Source: Palauibacter sp965207805
Lineage (GTDB): Bacteria > Gemmatimonadota > Gemmatimonadetes > Palauibacterales > Palauibacteraceae
DNA: 64,000 nt
NCBI GenBank assembly: GCA_965207805.1
Contig: OZ242312.1
Location: forward strand, 3,952,062-4,016,061
Direction: 5' to 3'
Shown here: one piece after another, positions 17,044 to 25,604 of the stretch
Layout: each line of letters starts with the position of its first letter
Position numbering within the stretch: the stretch's first letter is position 1
Notes under the pieces: model-generated
What the model saw: the letters and a program-made list of their open reading frames with translations, nothing else
Told to the model about the DNA's origin: nothing
The model's database searches: none
Translations under genes and position numbers: made by a program

Positions 17044-18219
17044 CTACCAGGGCCGCGACGCTTCGTCGTGGACCGTGGTGGGCAGACTGTAGGATTGCTC
17101 GAAATCGCCCACGTTGGAGATGTCGAGCATCTCCATGTAGTCGTACCCCTGGTCGAGTCGGTGGAATCCCGGAATCCGCTCGAGTGCCACCCTCCTCAGC
17201 CGGTGCTTCAGCCACAGCAGCGGGACCTGCGGGACCCTCCGGGATGGAGGGAACAGGAACTGATCGGCGAGTTTGTCTCCGACCAGCTCCCGGCACACCT
17301 GGTATATGAACGTGGCGAAGGGCCGGCGTTCCTTGGGGTCCTTCACGCCCAGCAGGAGCGGAGCGCTGTTCACGATGCTGTTCGCCATGATGATGGCATC
17401 GTCGTCCGGGGGGGGCTCGCACAACATCCCGATCTCGAATCTGCGGCGCGCATCATCGTAGTCCTCGAAGAGGATCGCCTCCGGGACGCCCATGATCCAG
17501 GCGGTATACCTCCACACGTGGACGTAGCCCTCCCACTCCATGTCGCTGAATTTTGCGCCGAGGCGCCTGGCGTGCTGGAGAAGACGCGCCGAAAAGGTGG
17601 TCGAAGCGAGCAGGATATTGGCCGCACTGATCGGCATGCCGTGCGCCGCCGTGTCCCATTCGTCGCAATCCTTGAGCAGCATCCTCGATTGCGCATGCAC
17701 CAATCGGATTCGAAGCGTCAATCGCCACCCATCTCCGCCCGGCTCCATCCCGCCGGGGAGGTACTGGTCGGCCAGGTGCAGCAGGTTCTGGCGGAGGCGG
17801 CGAACCCCGTTCTGAGTGATGCGGCCCCGAATCCGGAAAGACTTGCTGATCAGCGTCGAGAAGCCTTCCACGATCGCGGCTCCGGCCAGGGCTGCCGGAA
17901 TGATGTTGGAATTGCGGATGAAGCCGCGCGTGGCCGCCTGCGCCAGCTTCGGATCGTACCAGTCCGGAATGACGGATACCTCGCTCACCAACTCCCTGAG
18001 GGAGTCGGGCAGGCCGTCGGGCAACTGAAACGGATCCCGCAGGGCCGAAGCGATGAGCGGGTGCACCTCGCTGGGAGCGAAGGCGGCCGCAAGATCCTCG
18101 ACGACCTGATCGGCAAGGGGGTCTCCGAGCATCGTATGACGGATGAAATCGTCCGCCAATCGGGAATCGACGGCCCGCGCCGCCTCGTACCCGGCAGCGT
18201 AGCTGGACGGGATCCTCAT
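17044..18219 (-). CDS. MpaB/Lcp-like oxygenase (DUF2236)
   Basis: The 391-residue helical protein matches the oxygenase MpaB / latex-clearing protein (Lcp) superfamily. It has a central block with LRIRLVHAQSRMLL, the conserved His and Arg region that in Lcp binds b-type heme, then WDTAAHGMPISAANILLA and VWRYTAWIMGVPEAIL. Members are heme-dependent dioxygenases acting on isoprenoid chains, or fungal MpaB, which cleaves a farnesyl side chain. The substrate here is unknown. ATG 18219 gives a sensible N-terminus; a TTG at 18285 would add 22 basic residues, and neither start has a good ribosome site. A squalene/phytoene synthase gene lies about 3.4 kb away. Confidence 0.75.
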   Translation of the reverse strand: MRIPSSYAAGYEAARAVDSRLADDFIRHTMLGDPLADQVVEDLAAAFAPSEVHPLIASALRDPFQLPDGLPDSLRELVSEVSVIPDWYDPKLAQAATRGFIRNSNIIPAALAGAAIVEGFSTLISKSFRIRGRITQNGVRRLRQNLLHLADQYLPGGMEPGGDGWRLTLRIRLVHAQSRMLLKDCDEWDTAAHGMPISAANILLASTTFSARLLQHARRLGAKFSDMEWEGYVHVWRYTAWIMGVPEAILFEDYDDARRRFEIGMLCEPPPDDDAIIMANSIVNSAPLLLGVKDPKERRPFATFIYQVCRELVGDKLADQFLFPPSRRVPQVPLLWLKHRLRRVALERIPGFHRLDQGYDYMEMLDISNVGDFEQSYSLPTTVHDEASRPW

Positions 18220-18413
18220 GTGCGTGTTGATTTCAATCTCTCTCCATTTCAACCGAAGAGAATACGTCCGGGTACGGATTAGCAAAAGTTTCGGGAGCGT
18301 GACGCACGGGGTTCCTTCGCCCCGTGCTCTGGCGAATTGGTCGCGCGCCGCGTAAACCGTTAGCAGCAGGAAAGGCCGGAGGGGAGGTGGGACACATCAC
18401 GGAGGAGCGCGGC

Positions 18414-21400
18414 GTGAGTGACGACGGTCACTTCGACCGAGAGAGTATCCGGGGCCCCATCGGCTTCATGGCGAAGAACGGCATCGCCGCGAACGTGGTC
18501 ATGCTGTTTCTCGTCCTCGCCGGGCTGGCCTCGGCCCGGAACCTGGTCCAGGAAGTCCTGCCCGACTTCTCCCTGGACCGCGTCCAGATCGTCGTCCCGT
18601 ATCCCGGCGCGGCGCCGGAGGAAGTCGAGGAATCCATCGTCCGGCGGATCGAGGAGCAGATCCGGGCGGTGGACGGCTTGAACCGGGTCGAAGCCACCGC
18701 CTCCGAGGGGCTCGCGTCGGTGATCGCGGAGTTCACTTCGGGAACGGACGTCAACCGCGCCCTCAACGAACTGAAGGCCGAAGTCGACCGCATTCCGACC
18801 TTCCCGGCCGCCGCCGAACGACCCGAGATACGGGAGATCACGAGTCGGCAGAGCGTCATCCGTCTCCTCGTGTACGGCGATGTGCCGGAGCGCACGCTCA
18901 AGGAACTGGCCTACGACATCGAGGAAGGACTCTCCGCCCTTCCCGAGGTGTCGCTGGCCGAGATCAGCGGCGCCCGCCCGTACGAGATCTCGATCGAGGT
19001 GCCCCTGAGACGGCTTCGCGCCCTCGGTCTGACGCTGGACGACATCGCGTTCGCGGTGCGGCAGAGTTCACTCGAGCTGTCCGCCGGCAGGGTATCCACC
19101 AGTGGCGAGGACATTCTCGTTCGCACGCTGGGACAGAACTACGAACAGGTGGATTTTGAGGAGATCATCCTCCTCGGCCGCCCGGACGGCACGTCGGTTC
19201 GGCTCGGCGAGATCGCGACGGTACGGGACGGGTTCGCGGACACCGATCTGAGCGTGCGCTACAACGGGCAGACAGCGGTCCGCGTCGACGTGTACCGGAC
19301 CTCCGAAGAGCAGGTGCTGGACATCGCCGAAGCCGTAAAGCGGTATCTCGACGTCGAAGTCGTGCCGGCCCTGCCCGAAGGCGTCTCGGTAGAACTGTGG
19401 AAGGATGATTCGGAGGAAGTCTCCGGGCGCCTCGGCCTCATGACGGAGAACGCCCTGATCGGGTTCGCGCTCGTCTTCCTGGCGCTGGCGCTCTTCCTCG
19501 AAATCCGGCTCGCCATGTGGGTGGCCGTGGGGCTGGCGGTCTCGTTCATGGGCGCGTTCCTTGTGATGGGCTTCCTGGGCATCTCGATCAACATGTTCTC
19601 GCTGATGGCGCTCGTGCTGGCGCTGGGCATCGTCGTGGACGACGCGATCGTCGTGGGAGAGAGCATCTTCGCAGAGAGAGAGCGGGGGCACAGGGGCCTC
19701 GCGGCAGCCATCCGCGGCACGCGCCGCGTCAGCACGCCCGTCATATTCTCGGTTCTCACGACGATCACGGCCTTCGCCGCGCTGCTGAACGCCCCCGGCC
19801 CGCAGGGAGAACTCGGCCGCGGGATTCCGCTCGTGGTGATCGCGGTGCTCGTGATCTCGCTGATGGAATCGCTGCTCGTTCTCCCGAACCACCTCTCGCA
19901 TCTGGCCGCTCCCGGCGTGCGGAGATCCGGCGCCGCCCAGCGGATGCTGCACCGGGCGCAGGGGGCCGTGGACCGGACCATGAAGCGCATCGCGGACGGC
20001 CCCCTCGACCGCGGACTCCGACTGGCGACGGAGCAGCCGTCCATCATCCTCGCTGCGGCGGCCGGCCTGCTCGTGATCTCGCTGGGGGCGGTGGCATCGG
20101 GCATCGTGCCCAACCAGTTCATTACCCCGATCGAGGGCGATGTCGTGTCGGCGAACCTGGAGATGCCGACGGGGACTCCGGCCGAACGCACGACAGGGAT
20201 CGTCGCGGACATCGAAGCCGCGGGCCACCGGGCCGTGGCCCGCCTTTCGGAGGATGGCGACGGAGGCGAGGATCCGCTGGAGTTCGACGTCGCCGTCACC
20301 GTGGGCGAATTGGCGGCGCTGTACGATCCTCTCGGCGGGGACGCGGTGGAGGCGGCTCGCGGCCATCTCGGCACCGTGCAGTTCAAGCTGCACGACTGGA
20401 ACAGCCGGGGCATCGCCGCTTCCACCTTCGAGCGCGTGTGGCGCGAAGAGGTTGGGACTCCCGCCGAAGCGAAGTCGCTCTCGATCTCCTCGAACCTTCT
20501 GGGTCTGGGGCTGCCCGTTCACTACGAACTGTCCCATCCGGACCCCGATCGCCTGGAGGCCATCGCGGGCGAATTCACCGCTGAACTGACCGGCATGGAG
20601 GGGACGTTCGACGTCCGGAGCAACCTCGATGAGGGGTTCCGGGAACTTCAGTTGGAGTTGAATCCGGCGGGCCGCTCCCTTGACCTGACGCTCGACCGGT
20701 TCGCGACGCAGGTGCGCTCCGCCTTCTTCGGAGCGGAAGCGCTCCGAGTGCCTCGGGGCCGCGAAGACATGCGTGTGTGGGTTCGGCTGCCCGAGGAAGA
20801 GCGCAACTCCGCGAGCGATGTCGAAAACTACCTCGTCCGCACCCCGGGCGGCGAAGTGCCGCTGGGTCAGATCGCGTCCGCGGGATTCTCGCGCTCGTCA
20901 GCCGCCATTCACCGGGTCGACGGACGTCGCGCCGTGACGATCACCGCGGACGTGGACCCGCGCATCGCCACCGGACAGCAGGTGAACGCCAGACTTGACA
21001 ACGAAGTGCTCCCGCGGCTGACGAGCGAGAACCCGGATCTCGCCTACGCGTACGGCGGTCAGAGAAAGGAGCAGGATCACGCGATCTCCGTGCTGGGCCG
21101 GTCGCTCATTCTCGCTCTCCTCATCATGTACAGCCTGATGGCGATCCCCTTCGGCTCGTACACGCAGCCCCTCATCATCATGGCCGCTGTTCCGCTCGGC
21201 GCGATCGGCGCGCTGGCCGGCCACATGCTGCTCGGTCTCAGTTGGGGGCTGTGGTCGCTGTACGGACTCGTCGGCGTCTTCGGCGTGGTCGTGAACGACT
21301 CGCTCATGATGATCCGGTTCATCAACGACCTGAAGGACTCCGGCCTGGAGCCTGCGGAGGCGATCATCAGCGGGGCCAAGGAGAGATTCCGGGCGATCAT

Positions 21401-21608
21401 GCTCACCTCGATTACCACATTCCTGGGCGTGGCCCCGCTCGTGTTCGAGACGAGCACGTACGCTCAGCATCTCGTGCCGCTGGCCACCTCCGTCGGCTTC
21501 GGCGTGTTCATCGCCACGATTCTCCTCATGGTCGTCGTGCCGGCGCTGGTGATGACGCAGTACAACATCGAAGCGTGGCGGGAACGCTGGCGGCTCGCGC
21601 GTGCCTGA
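18414..21608 (+). CDS. RND superfamily efflux transporter, inner-membrane pump
   Basis: The 1064-residue product has the AcrB-like layout: TM1 (AANVVMLFLVLAGLA), a first porter domain, TM2-6 with VVDDAIVVGES in TM4 (the paired Asp of the proton relay), a second porter domain and TM8-12. In TM10 the AcrB lysine region reads VVVNDSLMMIRF, with Asn in place of Lys, which is common outside the drug-efflux subgroup. GTG 18414 is chosen because GGAGGAGCG lies just upstream, and the protein then begins VSDDGHFDRES. No membrane-fusion protein or TolC-type gene is nearby, so it must use partners encoded elsewhere. Possible substrates include drugs, lipids or metals. Confidence 0.92.
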   Translation: MSDDGHFDRESIRGPIGFMAKNGIAANVVMLFLVLAGLASARNLVQEVLPDFSLDRVQIVVPYPGAAPEEVEESIVRRIEEQIRAVDGLNRVEATASEGLASVIAEFTSGTDVNRALNELKAEVDRIPTFPAAAERPEIREITSRQSVIRLLVYGDVPERTLKELAYDIEEGLSALPEVSLAEISGARPYEISIEVPLRRLRALGLTLDDIAFAVRQSSLELSAGRVSTSGEDILVRTLGQNYEQVDFEEIILLGRPDGTSVRLGEIATVRDGFADTDLSVRYNGQTAVRVDVYRTSEEQVLDIAEAVKRYLDVEVVPALPEGVSVELWKDDSEEVSGRLGLMTENALIGFALVFLALALFLEIRLAMWVAVGLAVSFMGAFLVMGFLGISINMFSLMALVLALGIVVDDAIVVGESIFAERERGHRGLAAAIRGTRRVSTPVIFSVLTTITAFAALLNAPGPQGELGRGIPLVVIAVLVISLMESLLVLPNHLSHLAAPGVRRSGAAQRMLHRAQGAVDRTMKRIADGPLDRGLRLATEQPSIILAAAAGLLVISLGAVASGIVPNQFITPIEGDVVSANLEMPTGTPAERTTGIVADIEAAGHRAVARLSEDGDGGEDPLEFDVAVTVGELAALYDPLGGDAVEAARGHLGTVQFKLHDWNSRGIAASTFERVWREEVGTPAEAKSLSISSNLLGLGLPVHYELSHPDPDRLEAIAGEFTAELTGMEGTFDVRSNLDEGFRELQLELNPAGRSLDLTLDRFATQVRSAFFGAEALRVPRGREDMRVWVRLPEEERNSASDVENYLVRTPGGEVPLGQIASAGFSRSSAAIHRVDGRRAVTITADVDPRIATGQQVNARLDNEVLPRLTSENPDLAYAYGGQRKEQDHAISVLGRSLILALLIMYSLMAIPFGSYTQPLIIMAAVPLGAIGALAGHMLLGLSWGLWSLYGLVGVFGVVVNDSLMMIRFINDLKDSGLEPAEAIISGAKERFRAIMLTSITTFLGVAPLVFETSTYAQHLVPLATSVGFGVFIATILLMVVVPALVMTQYNIEAWRERWRLARA

Positions 21609-21635
21609 TCGCCGGATGCCGGATCGCGATGGCCG

Positions 21636-22607
21636 TCAGGCGCCTCGCGCGGCGAGCTGACGGCAGTACCGTGCGATCCACCGATTGGAGAAGCCGAAGA
21701 GCTTCGCGCGGCGCGTGATCGCGAGAACCTCCCCGCGGGACATCTTCGTCTCCCGGTCCAGCACCTCCGGATTCGTGCGACTGATGGCCAGGGTCCGCAC
21801 GGCGAAGAGGAGCGGGAGCAGGCAGAAGAGGCGCACCCGGTGGTACCGTCTCGGGATCATCCGCATGTAGCTCCGGGCCGCCGCCAGGTGGCGGTCGGCC
21901 TTCTCCACGAGTCGCTCGAGCACCGCCATCGCCGCCGCGTGGTTCGCGGGCTCGAACAGCTCACGCGGATCCATGCCGGCAGGGAGGAAAGACGCGGGCA
22001 CGTACACCCAGCCGCGATGCCGGTCCTCGTGCAGCCCTCTGATCACGTTGACCGTCTGTAGCGCGAGGCCGAACTCTCTCCCCAGCGCCATCATTCGCGC
22101 ACGGTCCCTTCCGACGCCCGACAGCCGATGGGCGAACAGTTCCGTCAGCAGATGGCCCACCAGCCCGGCGACTTCGTGCATGTAGTCATCCAGGTCCTCC
22201 TCGGTCCCGAATTCCGAGCCCCGCTCCGTCCACCGCGCCATCCCGGCGCTGGATTCCCTCACGCGGCGCACGATGATCTCGCGCGCCTCGGGTTCCAGAC
22301 GGTCGAGTCCGTCGAGAACGTGCCCCGCTTGCCGAGCGACGGACGCGTCCGGCGTCTCTTCCGCGGCCTCCCCCAGACGATCGATGAGAGCCGCGCGTCC
22401 CGGATCTCCGCCGAGCACGCGCCGCCACTCCTCCAGCAGACGGACCTTCTCGTCTCCCGCGATTTCCTGATTGTCCTCCAGGTAGTCGGAAACGCGCAGC
22501 AGCAGGTAGGCCACCGTGATCTCGTCCCGCAGCGGAGGCGGGAGGATTTCGATACCGACCGCGAACGTGCGGCTCGCCCGCACGAGAAGCTCGTGAAGCG
22601 GGGCCAT
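21636..22607 (-). CDS. Squalene/phytoene synthase family protein
   Basis: This all-helical prenyl-transferase domain condenses two prenyl diphosphates head to head. The first Asp-rich motif is DYLED (RVSDYLEDNQ), matching DxxxD of squalene synthases. The text YMHEVAGLVGHLLTELF matches the YxxxVAGxVG block, and FLPAGMD and YHRVRLFCLLPLLFA follow as in the family. In the second motif, NVIRGLHEDRHRGWVYVP, the usual first Asp (NxxRDxxED) is Gly. ATG 22607 is used; a TTG at 22631 would add eight residues and overlap the next gene. No hopene cyclase or carotenoid genes are in the window, so the pathway is open. Confidence 0.85.
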   Translation of the reverse strand: MAPLHELLVRASRTFAVGIEILPPPLRDEITVAYLLLRVSDYLEDNQEIAGDEKVRLLEEWRRVLGGDPGRAALIDRLGEAAEETPDASVARQAGHVLDGLDRLEPEAREIIVRRVRESSAGMARWTERGSEFGTEEDLDDYMHEVAGLVGHLLTELFAHRLSGVGRDRARMMALGREFGLALQTVNVIRGLHEDRHRGWVYVPASFLPAGMDPRELFEPANHAAAMAVLERLVEKADRHLAAARSYMRMIPRRYHRVRLFCLLPLLFAVRTLAISRTNPEVLDRETKMSRGEVLAITRRAKLFGFSNRWIARYCRQLAARGA

Positions 22608-22627
22608 CCCCCCAGGAGAACTCCCAG

Positions 22628-24160
22628 TCAAGAGACCGTCCGCCCAGCAGCCCGTGACAAGACCCCGCTGCGTTCGAGCGGCGCTGCATCTCGCCTGAAC
22701 GCTGCGCTCTGCGTCGCTCCTCGATCACGTAGCGCTGCTATGCTCCCTCGTCGCTCCTTGTCAGGCGAGCGCTTCGCCGCTCTCGGCGCCGACGCGGGGT
22801 CTTGCCACGGGCTGCTAGCGGGATCGGACTTGATCAGGAGGAGGCGGCTGTTCGCGGGGTAGAGCCACTCGACGCCCCGTTCGGTGACCACCGCATCGTC
22901 CTCCAGCGGCACGCGCAACTTCGCGCCTCCCCACTCGGGAACCGCCGTGTACGCGAACATTTCGATCGCGAGGAGATTCGTCGGCACGACCTCAAAGGTG
23001 AGGCGGCGCGGGTTCCACGTCGCGATCGAGGGGCCGATCCCGTGTCCGAGGTTGCCGACCGAGTGGTGTCCCTCCCAGGTCACGTCCGTCTGCGGCCCAT
23101 CCGTGGGCTGGTTGAATGGGATGGGATTGAATCCGGCCGCCGTGAGCGCGGCGCCGATCCGATCCATGTTCTCGCGCGCCGTGATGCCGGGCCGGATCGC
23201 GCGGCGCGACACTTCCCGCGCCTCGATCGCCCGGTCGAAGGCGTTCTGCACGCCGGGCATCGCCTCCGTCTCCCCCGGCCGCATCACGTAGGCGACGCGC
23301 TTCATGTCCGTGCAGAAGTTCAGGTGGCAGACGCCCCAGTCGATCATCATCACGTCGCCGCCCTGGATGATCCGGTCGCTGGACGTCGCCTCGATGCCTT
23401 CGGGCCCCGTGATGTAGATGGACGGAAAGCCGAAGGAGGAGCCGAGCCCGCGTTCGAGCAGCCGGTCCATGAGCCACCACGCCACATCCCTGAGCGTCGT
23501 GACGCCCGGCGTGACGACTTCGTTCGAGAGGGCCCGCTCCGCGAGTTCTCGCGAGATCTCGCCCGCCTCGGCGAACCCCGCGATCTCCGAAGCGACGCGG
23601 CGCGCCCTGAAATCGGACACGAGCTTCTCCGCCGAGACGAAACGCGACGCCCAGGGTTCGCCCAGCGTCTCCGCGAGGTGCTGGTAGCCGGTATAGGACA
23701 GTCCGTCGGCCGCGCCGATGTTCGATCCCATGTTGAGGCCGATCCGCTCCGGGTCCCGCTCGGCGACGAACTCGCGAAGGTCGAAGTTGCCGGTGACGAT
23801 ATCGTAGGCGCCGTTCCCGGCCAGCAGGTATCCGCCGATTCCCAGGGCGGCGCGCTCGATCCGGTCTCCACCGCGGTCGGTGAAGACGTAGTAGCCGATG
23901 GGATTCACGTACCCGGGGCCGAAATCCGGCGTGAGCGGATCGTCGAGCCCCTCCCGGCGCATCGTGATCCACATGTCGATCCCGTTCTCGCGCATGACCT
24001 CGGGCAGCACGACATCGAACTTCTCGCGCCGCATCTGGTTCATCCGCTCCCAGCGCCGCCGCGCCTCCTGCGACTCCGCCGGAACGGGAAGAACGGGGAG
24101 GAGCAACGCCGCCCAGAATCCGGCGCGAGCGATCCGACCCGTCAGGACGTTTCGATCCAT
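22628..24160 (-). CDS. Exported M24 family metallopeptidase with unusual C-terminal tail
   Basis: The 510-codon frame starts with a signal peptide (GFWAALLLPVLPVPAESQ). It contains a creatinase-type N-terminal domain and the M24 catalytic domain. Visible metal ligands are Asp in MMIDWGV, Asp in FCTDMKRV, His in NLGHGIGPS, Glu in LAIEMFAYT and Glu in VPLEDDAVV. The recognisable domain ends at about LLLIKSD. The last 60 or so residues (from SSPWQDPAS to the stop at 22628) are low-complexity, rich in Arg, Ala and Ser. They are encoded by a 171-bp inverted-repeat element at 22646-22816. The tail therefore looks like an insertion read through in frame, not part of the original enzyme. It may cleave Xaa-Pro or related dipeptides in the periplasm. 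Confidence 0.87.
   Translation of the reverse strand: MDRNVLTGRIARAGFWAALLLPVLPVPAESQEARRRWERMNQMRREKFDVVLPEVMRENGIDMWITMRREGLDDPLTPDFGPGYVNPIGYYVFTDRGGDRIERAALGIGGYLLAGNGAYDIVTGNFDLREFVAERDPERIGLNMGSNIGAADGLSYTGYQHLAETLGEPWASRFVSAEKLVSDFRARRVASEIAGFAEAGEISRELAERALSNEVVTPGVTTLRDVAWWLMDRLLERGLGSSFGFPSIYITGPEGIEATSSDRIIQGGDVMMIDWGVCHLNFCTDMKRVAYVMRPGETEAMPGVQNAFDRAIEAREVSRRAIRPGITARENMDRIGAALTAAGFNPIPFNQPTDGPQTDVTWEGHHSVGNLGHGIGPSIATWNPRRLTFEVVPTNLLAIEMFAYTAVPEWGGAKLRVPLEDDAVVTERGVEWLYPANSRLLLIKSDPASSPWQDPASAPRAAKRSPDKERRGSIAALRDRGATQSAAFRRDAAPLERSGVLSRAAGRTVS
22646..22816. repeat. 171-bp element bounded by 23-bp imperfect inverted repeats
   Basis: The left end (22646-22668, AGCAGCCCGTGACAAGACC...) and right end (22794-22816) are inverted repeats matching at 22 of 23 positions. 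A nested pair (CTCGCCTGA near 22690 and TCAGGCGAG near 22761) makes the whole element capable of folding into a long hairpin. It encodes the abnormal tail of the M24 peptidase and has a base pattern unlike the surrounding gene. The structure fits a small non-autonomous palindromic element such as a MITE or REP-type unit. No target-site duplication is evident and no second copy was noticed in this window. Confidence 0.6.
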
Positions 24161-24305
24161 GGATCCTCCTCTGTGTCCTGGATTCCGTGCCGACGCGGCT
24201 CAGGCAACTCGACACGGAGGCATCGTATCGGGCAGCGTATGAAGCATCAAACGGACCGGCAGCCGATCCACTGGCACCCGGGAAGCGGCAACGACATTAT
24301 CGGGC

Positions 24306-25604
24306 ATGCCCGTCCTAGCGCAGCGACTCGCCGACCTCGGGACCGAAAACGCGTTCAAGGTCAACGACGACATCCAGGTGTGTCTCGATCGGGGGATGGA
24401 TGTCATCCGCTTCAACATCGGGGCGCCGGACTTTCGCAGCGCACCCCACCTCAATCGGGTCGCCGTAGCCGAACTCGAGGCCGGCAACTCGGGATACTGC
24501 GATGCGGCCGGGATCCCTTCCTTCCGCGAAGCGATCGCGCGCCACGTTTCGGCCACGCGGGGGATCGACGCGGGAGCGGATCAGGTCGTCGTCACGCCCG
24601 GGGCCAAGCCGCCGATCGGCTACACTTTTCAGACGTATGTGGACCGGGGCGACGAGGTCGTCTACCCGAGTCCGGGATTCCCCATCTACGAGTCCTGGGC
24701 CACGTTCGTCGGTGCGCGTCCGGTGCCTTTGCACCTCTCGGAGGAGAAGGGCTTCGCGTTCACGGCGGACGACCTCGGGGCGCTCCTCACCGAGCGCACC
24801 CGGCTCATCATCCTCTGCTCGCCGTCGAATCCGACCGGGGGCGTGCTGTCGGCGGAAGATCTGGCGGGCGTCGCGGCGGTGATCCGCGAACGCTGTCACC
24901 CGGACGTCCGGATCTACTCCGACGAGATCTACGAGCACATTCTCTTCGACGGCCTGGAGCACCAGAGCATCGCGTCGCACGCGGGCATGGCGGAGAGGAC
25001 GGTCATCGCGAGCGGCCATTCGAAGGGGTTCGCCATGACGGGGTGGCGGCTGGGCTGGGCCGTCCTGCCGACGCCGGAGGAGGCCGACGTCTTCAAGAAT
25101 CTGAACATCAACATCATGTCGTGCGTGCCGCCGTTCCTGCAGGAGGGGGGACGGGCGGCGTACGAGGACCCGGAGACGGCCGGCGTCGTGGCGCACATGG
25201 TGGGCGAGTTCGAGCGGCGGAGGGACTTCATCGTGCCTGCGCTCAACGCGATCGAGGGTCTGCGGTGTCAGTTGCCGAAAGGGGCCTTCTACGTCTTCCC
25301 CAACGTGTCGGGCATGTGCGAGCGGCTGGGCGTGTTCGAGGCGCACGACGCCATGCCTGCGGAGTCGCGGGCCCGGGCGACGCCGTCAGGGATGCTGCAG
25401 ATGTTTCTGCTCTACCGGTACGGCGTGGCCACGATGGACCGCGCTTCCTTCTGCCGCATCGGCTCCGGGGGCCAGCACTTCCTCCGCATCTCGATCGCGA
25501 ACAGCATGGAAGACATCGAGCGCGGCGTGGCTCGCATCGAGCGCGCCGCCGACGATCCGGACGGATTCCGCGAGTTCATCGAAACAGAGCGCTTGTGGGA
25601 CTGA
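24306..25604 (+). CDS. PLP-dependent class I/II aminotransferase
   Basis: The 432-residue fold-type I aminotransferase is most like aspartate/aromatic aminotransferases of the Igamma group. Landmarks are FNIGAPDF (36-43), GYCDAAGIPSFREAIA, the SNPTGG motif at 174-179, the PLP-contacting D206 and Y209 in YSDEIYEH, and the Schiff-base Lys K240 in SGHSKGFAMTGWRLGW. FLRISIANSMEDIERG near the end holds the conserved substrate-carboxylate Arg. An insertion of about 35 residues after NVSGMCERLG is longer than in typical members. The amino acid used cannot be named. The barrel gene downstream overlaps its 3' end by about 10 bases. Confidence 0.9.
   Translation: MPVLAQRLADLGTENAFKVNDDIQVCLDRGMDVIRFNIGAPDFRSAPHLNRVAVAELEAGNSGYCDAAGIPSFREAIARHVSATRGIDAGADQVVVTPGAKPPIGYTFQTYVDRGDEVVYPSPGFPIYESWATFVGARPVPLHLSEEKGFAFTADDLGALLTERTRLIILCSPSNPTGGVLSAEDLAGVAAVIRERCHPDVRIYSDEIYEHILFDGLEHQSIASHAGMAERTVIASGHSKGFAMTGWRLGWAVLPTPEEADVFKNLNINIMSCVPPFLQEGGRAAYEDPETAGVVAHMVGEFERRRDFIVPALNAIEGLRCQLPKGAFYVFPNVSGMCERLGVFEAHDAMPAESRARATPSGMLQMFLLYRYGVATMDRASFCRIGSGGQHFLRISIANSMEDIERGVARIERAADDPDGFREFIETERLWD

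Noticed and set aside
22802..25594. Very long open frame on the plus strand, antisense to the M24 peptidase and out of frame through the aminotransferase
   Set aside because: High-GC codon bias keeps stop codons rare on the opposite strand. The translation is rich in Arg, Gly and Pro with no domain, while the minus-strand peptidase and the plus-strand aminotransferase have full motifs. Only the last part (25595-26563) is a real gene.
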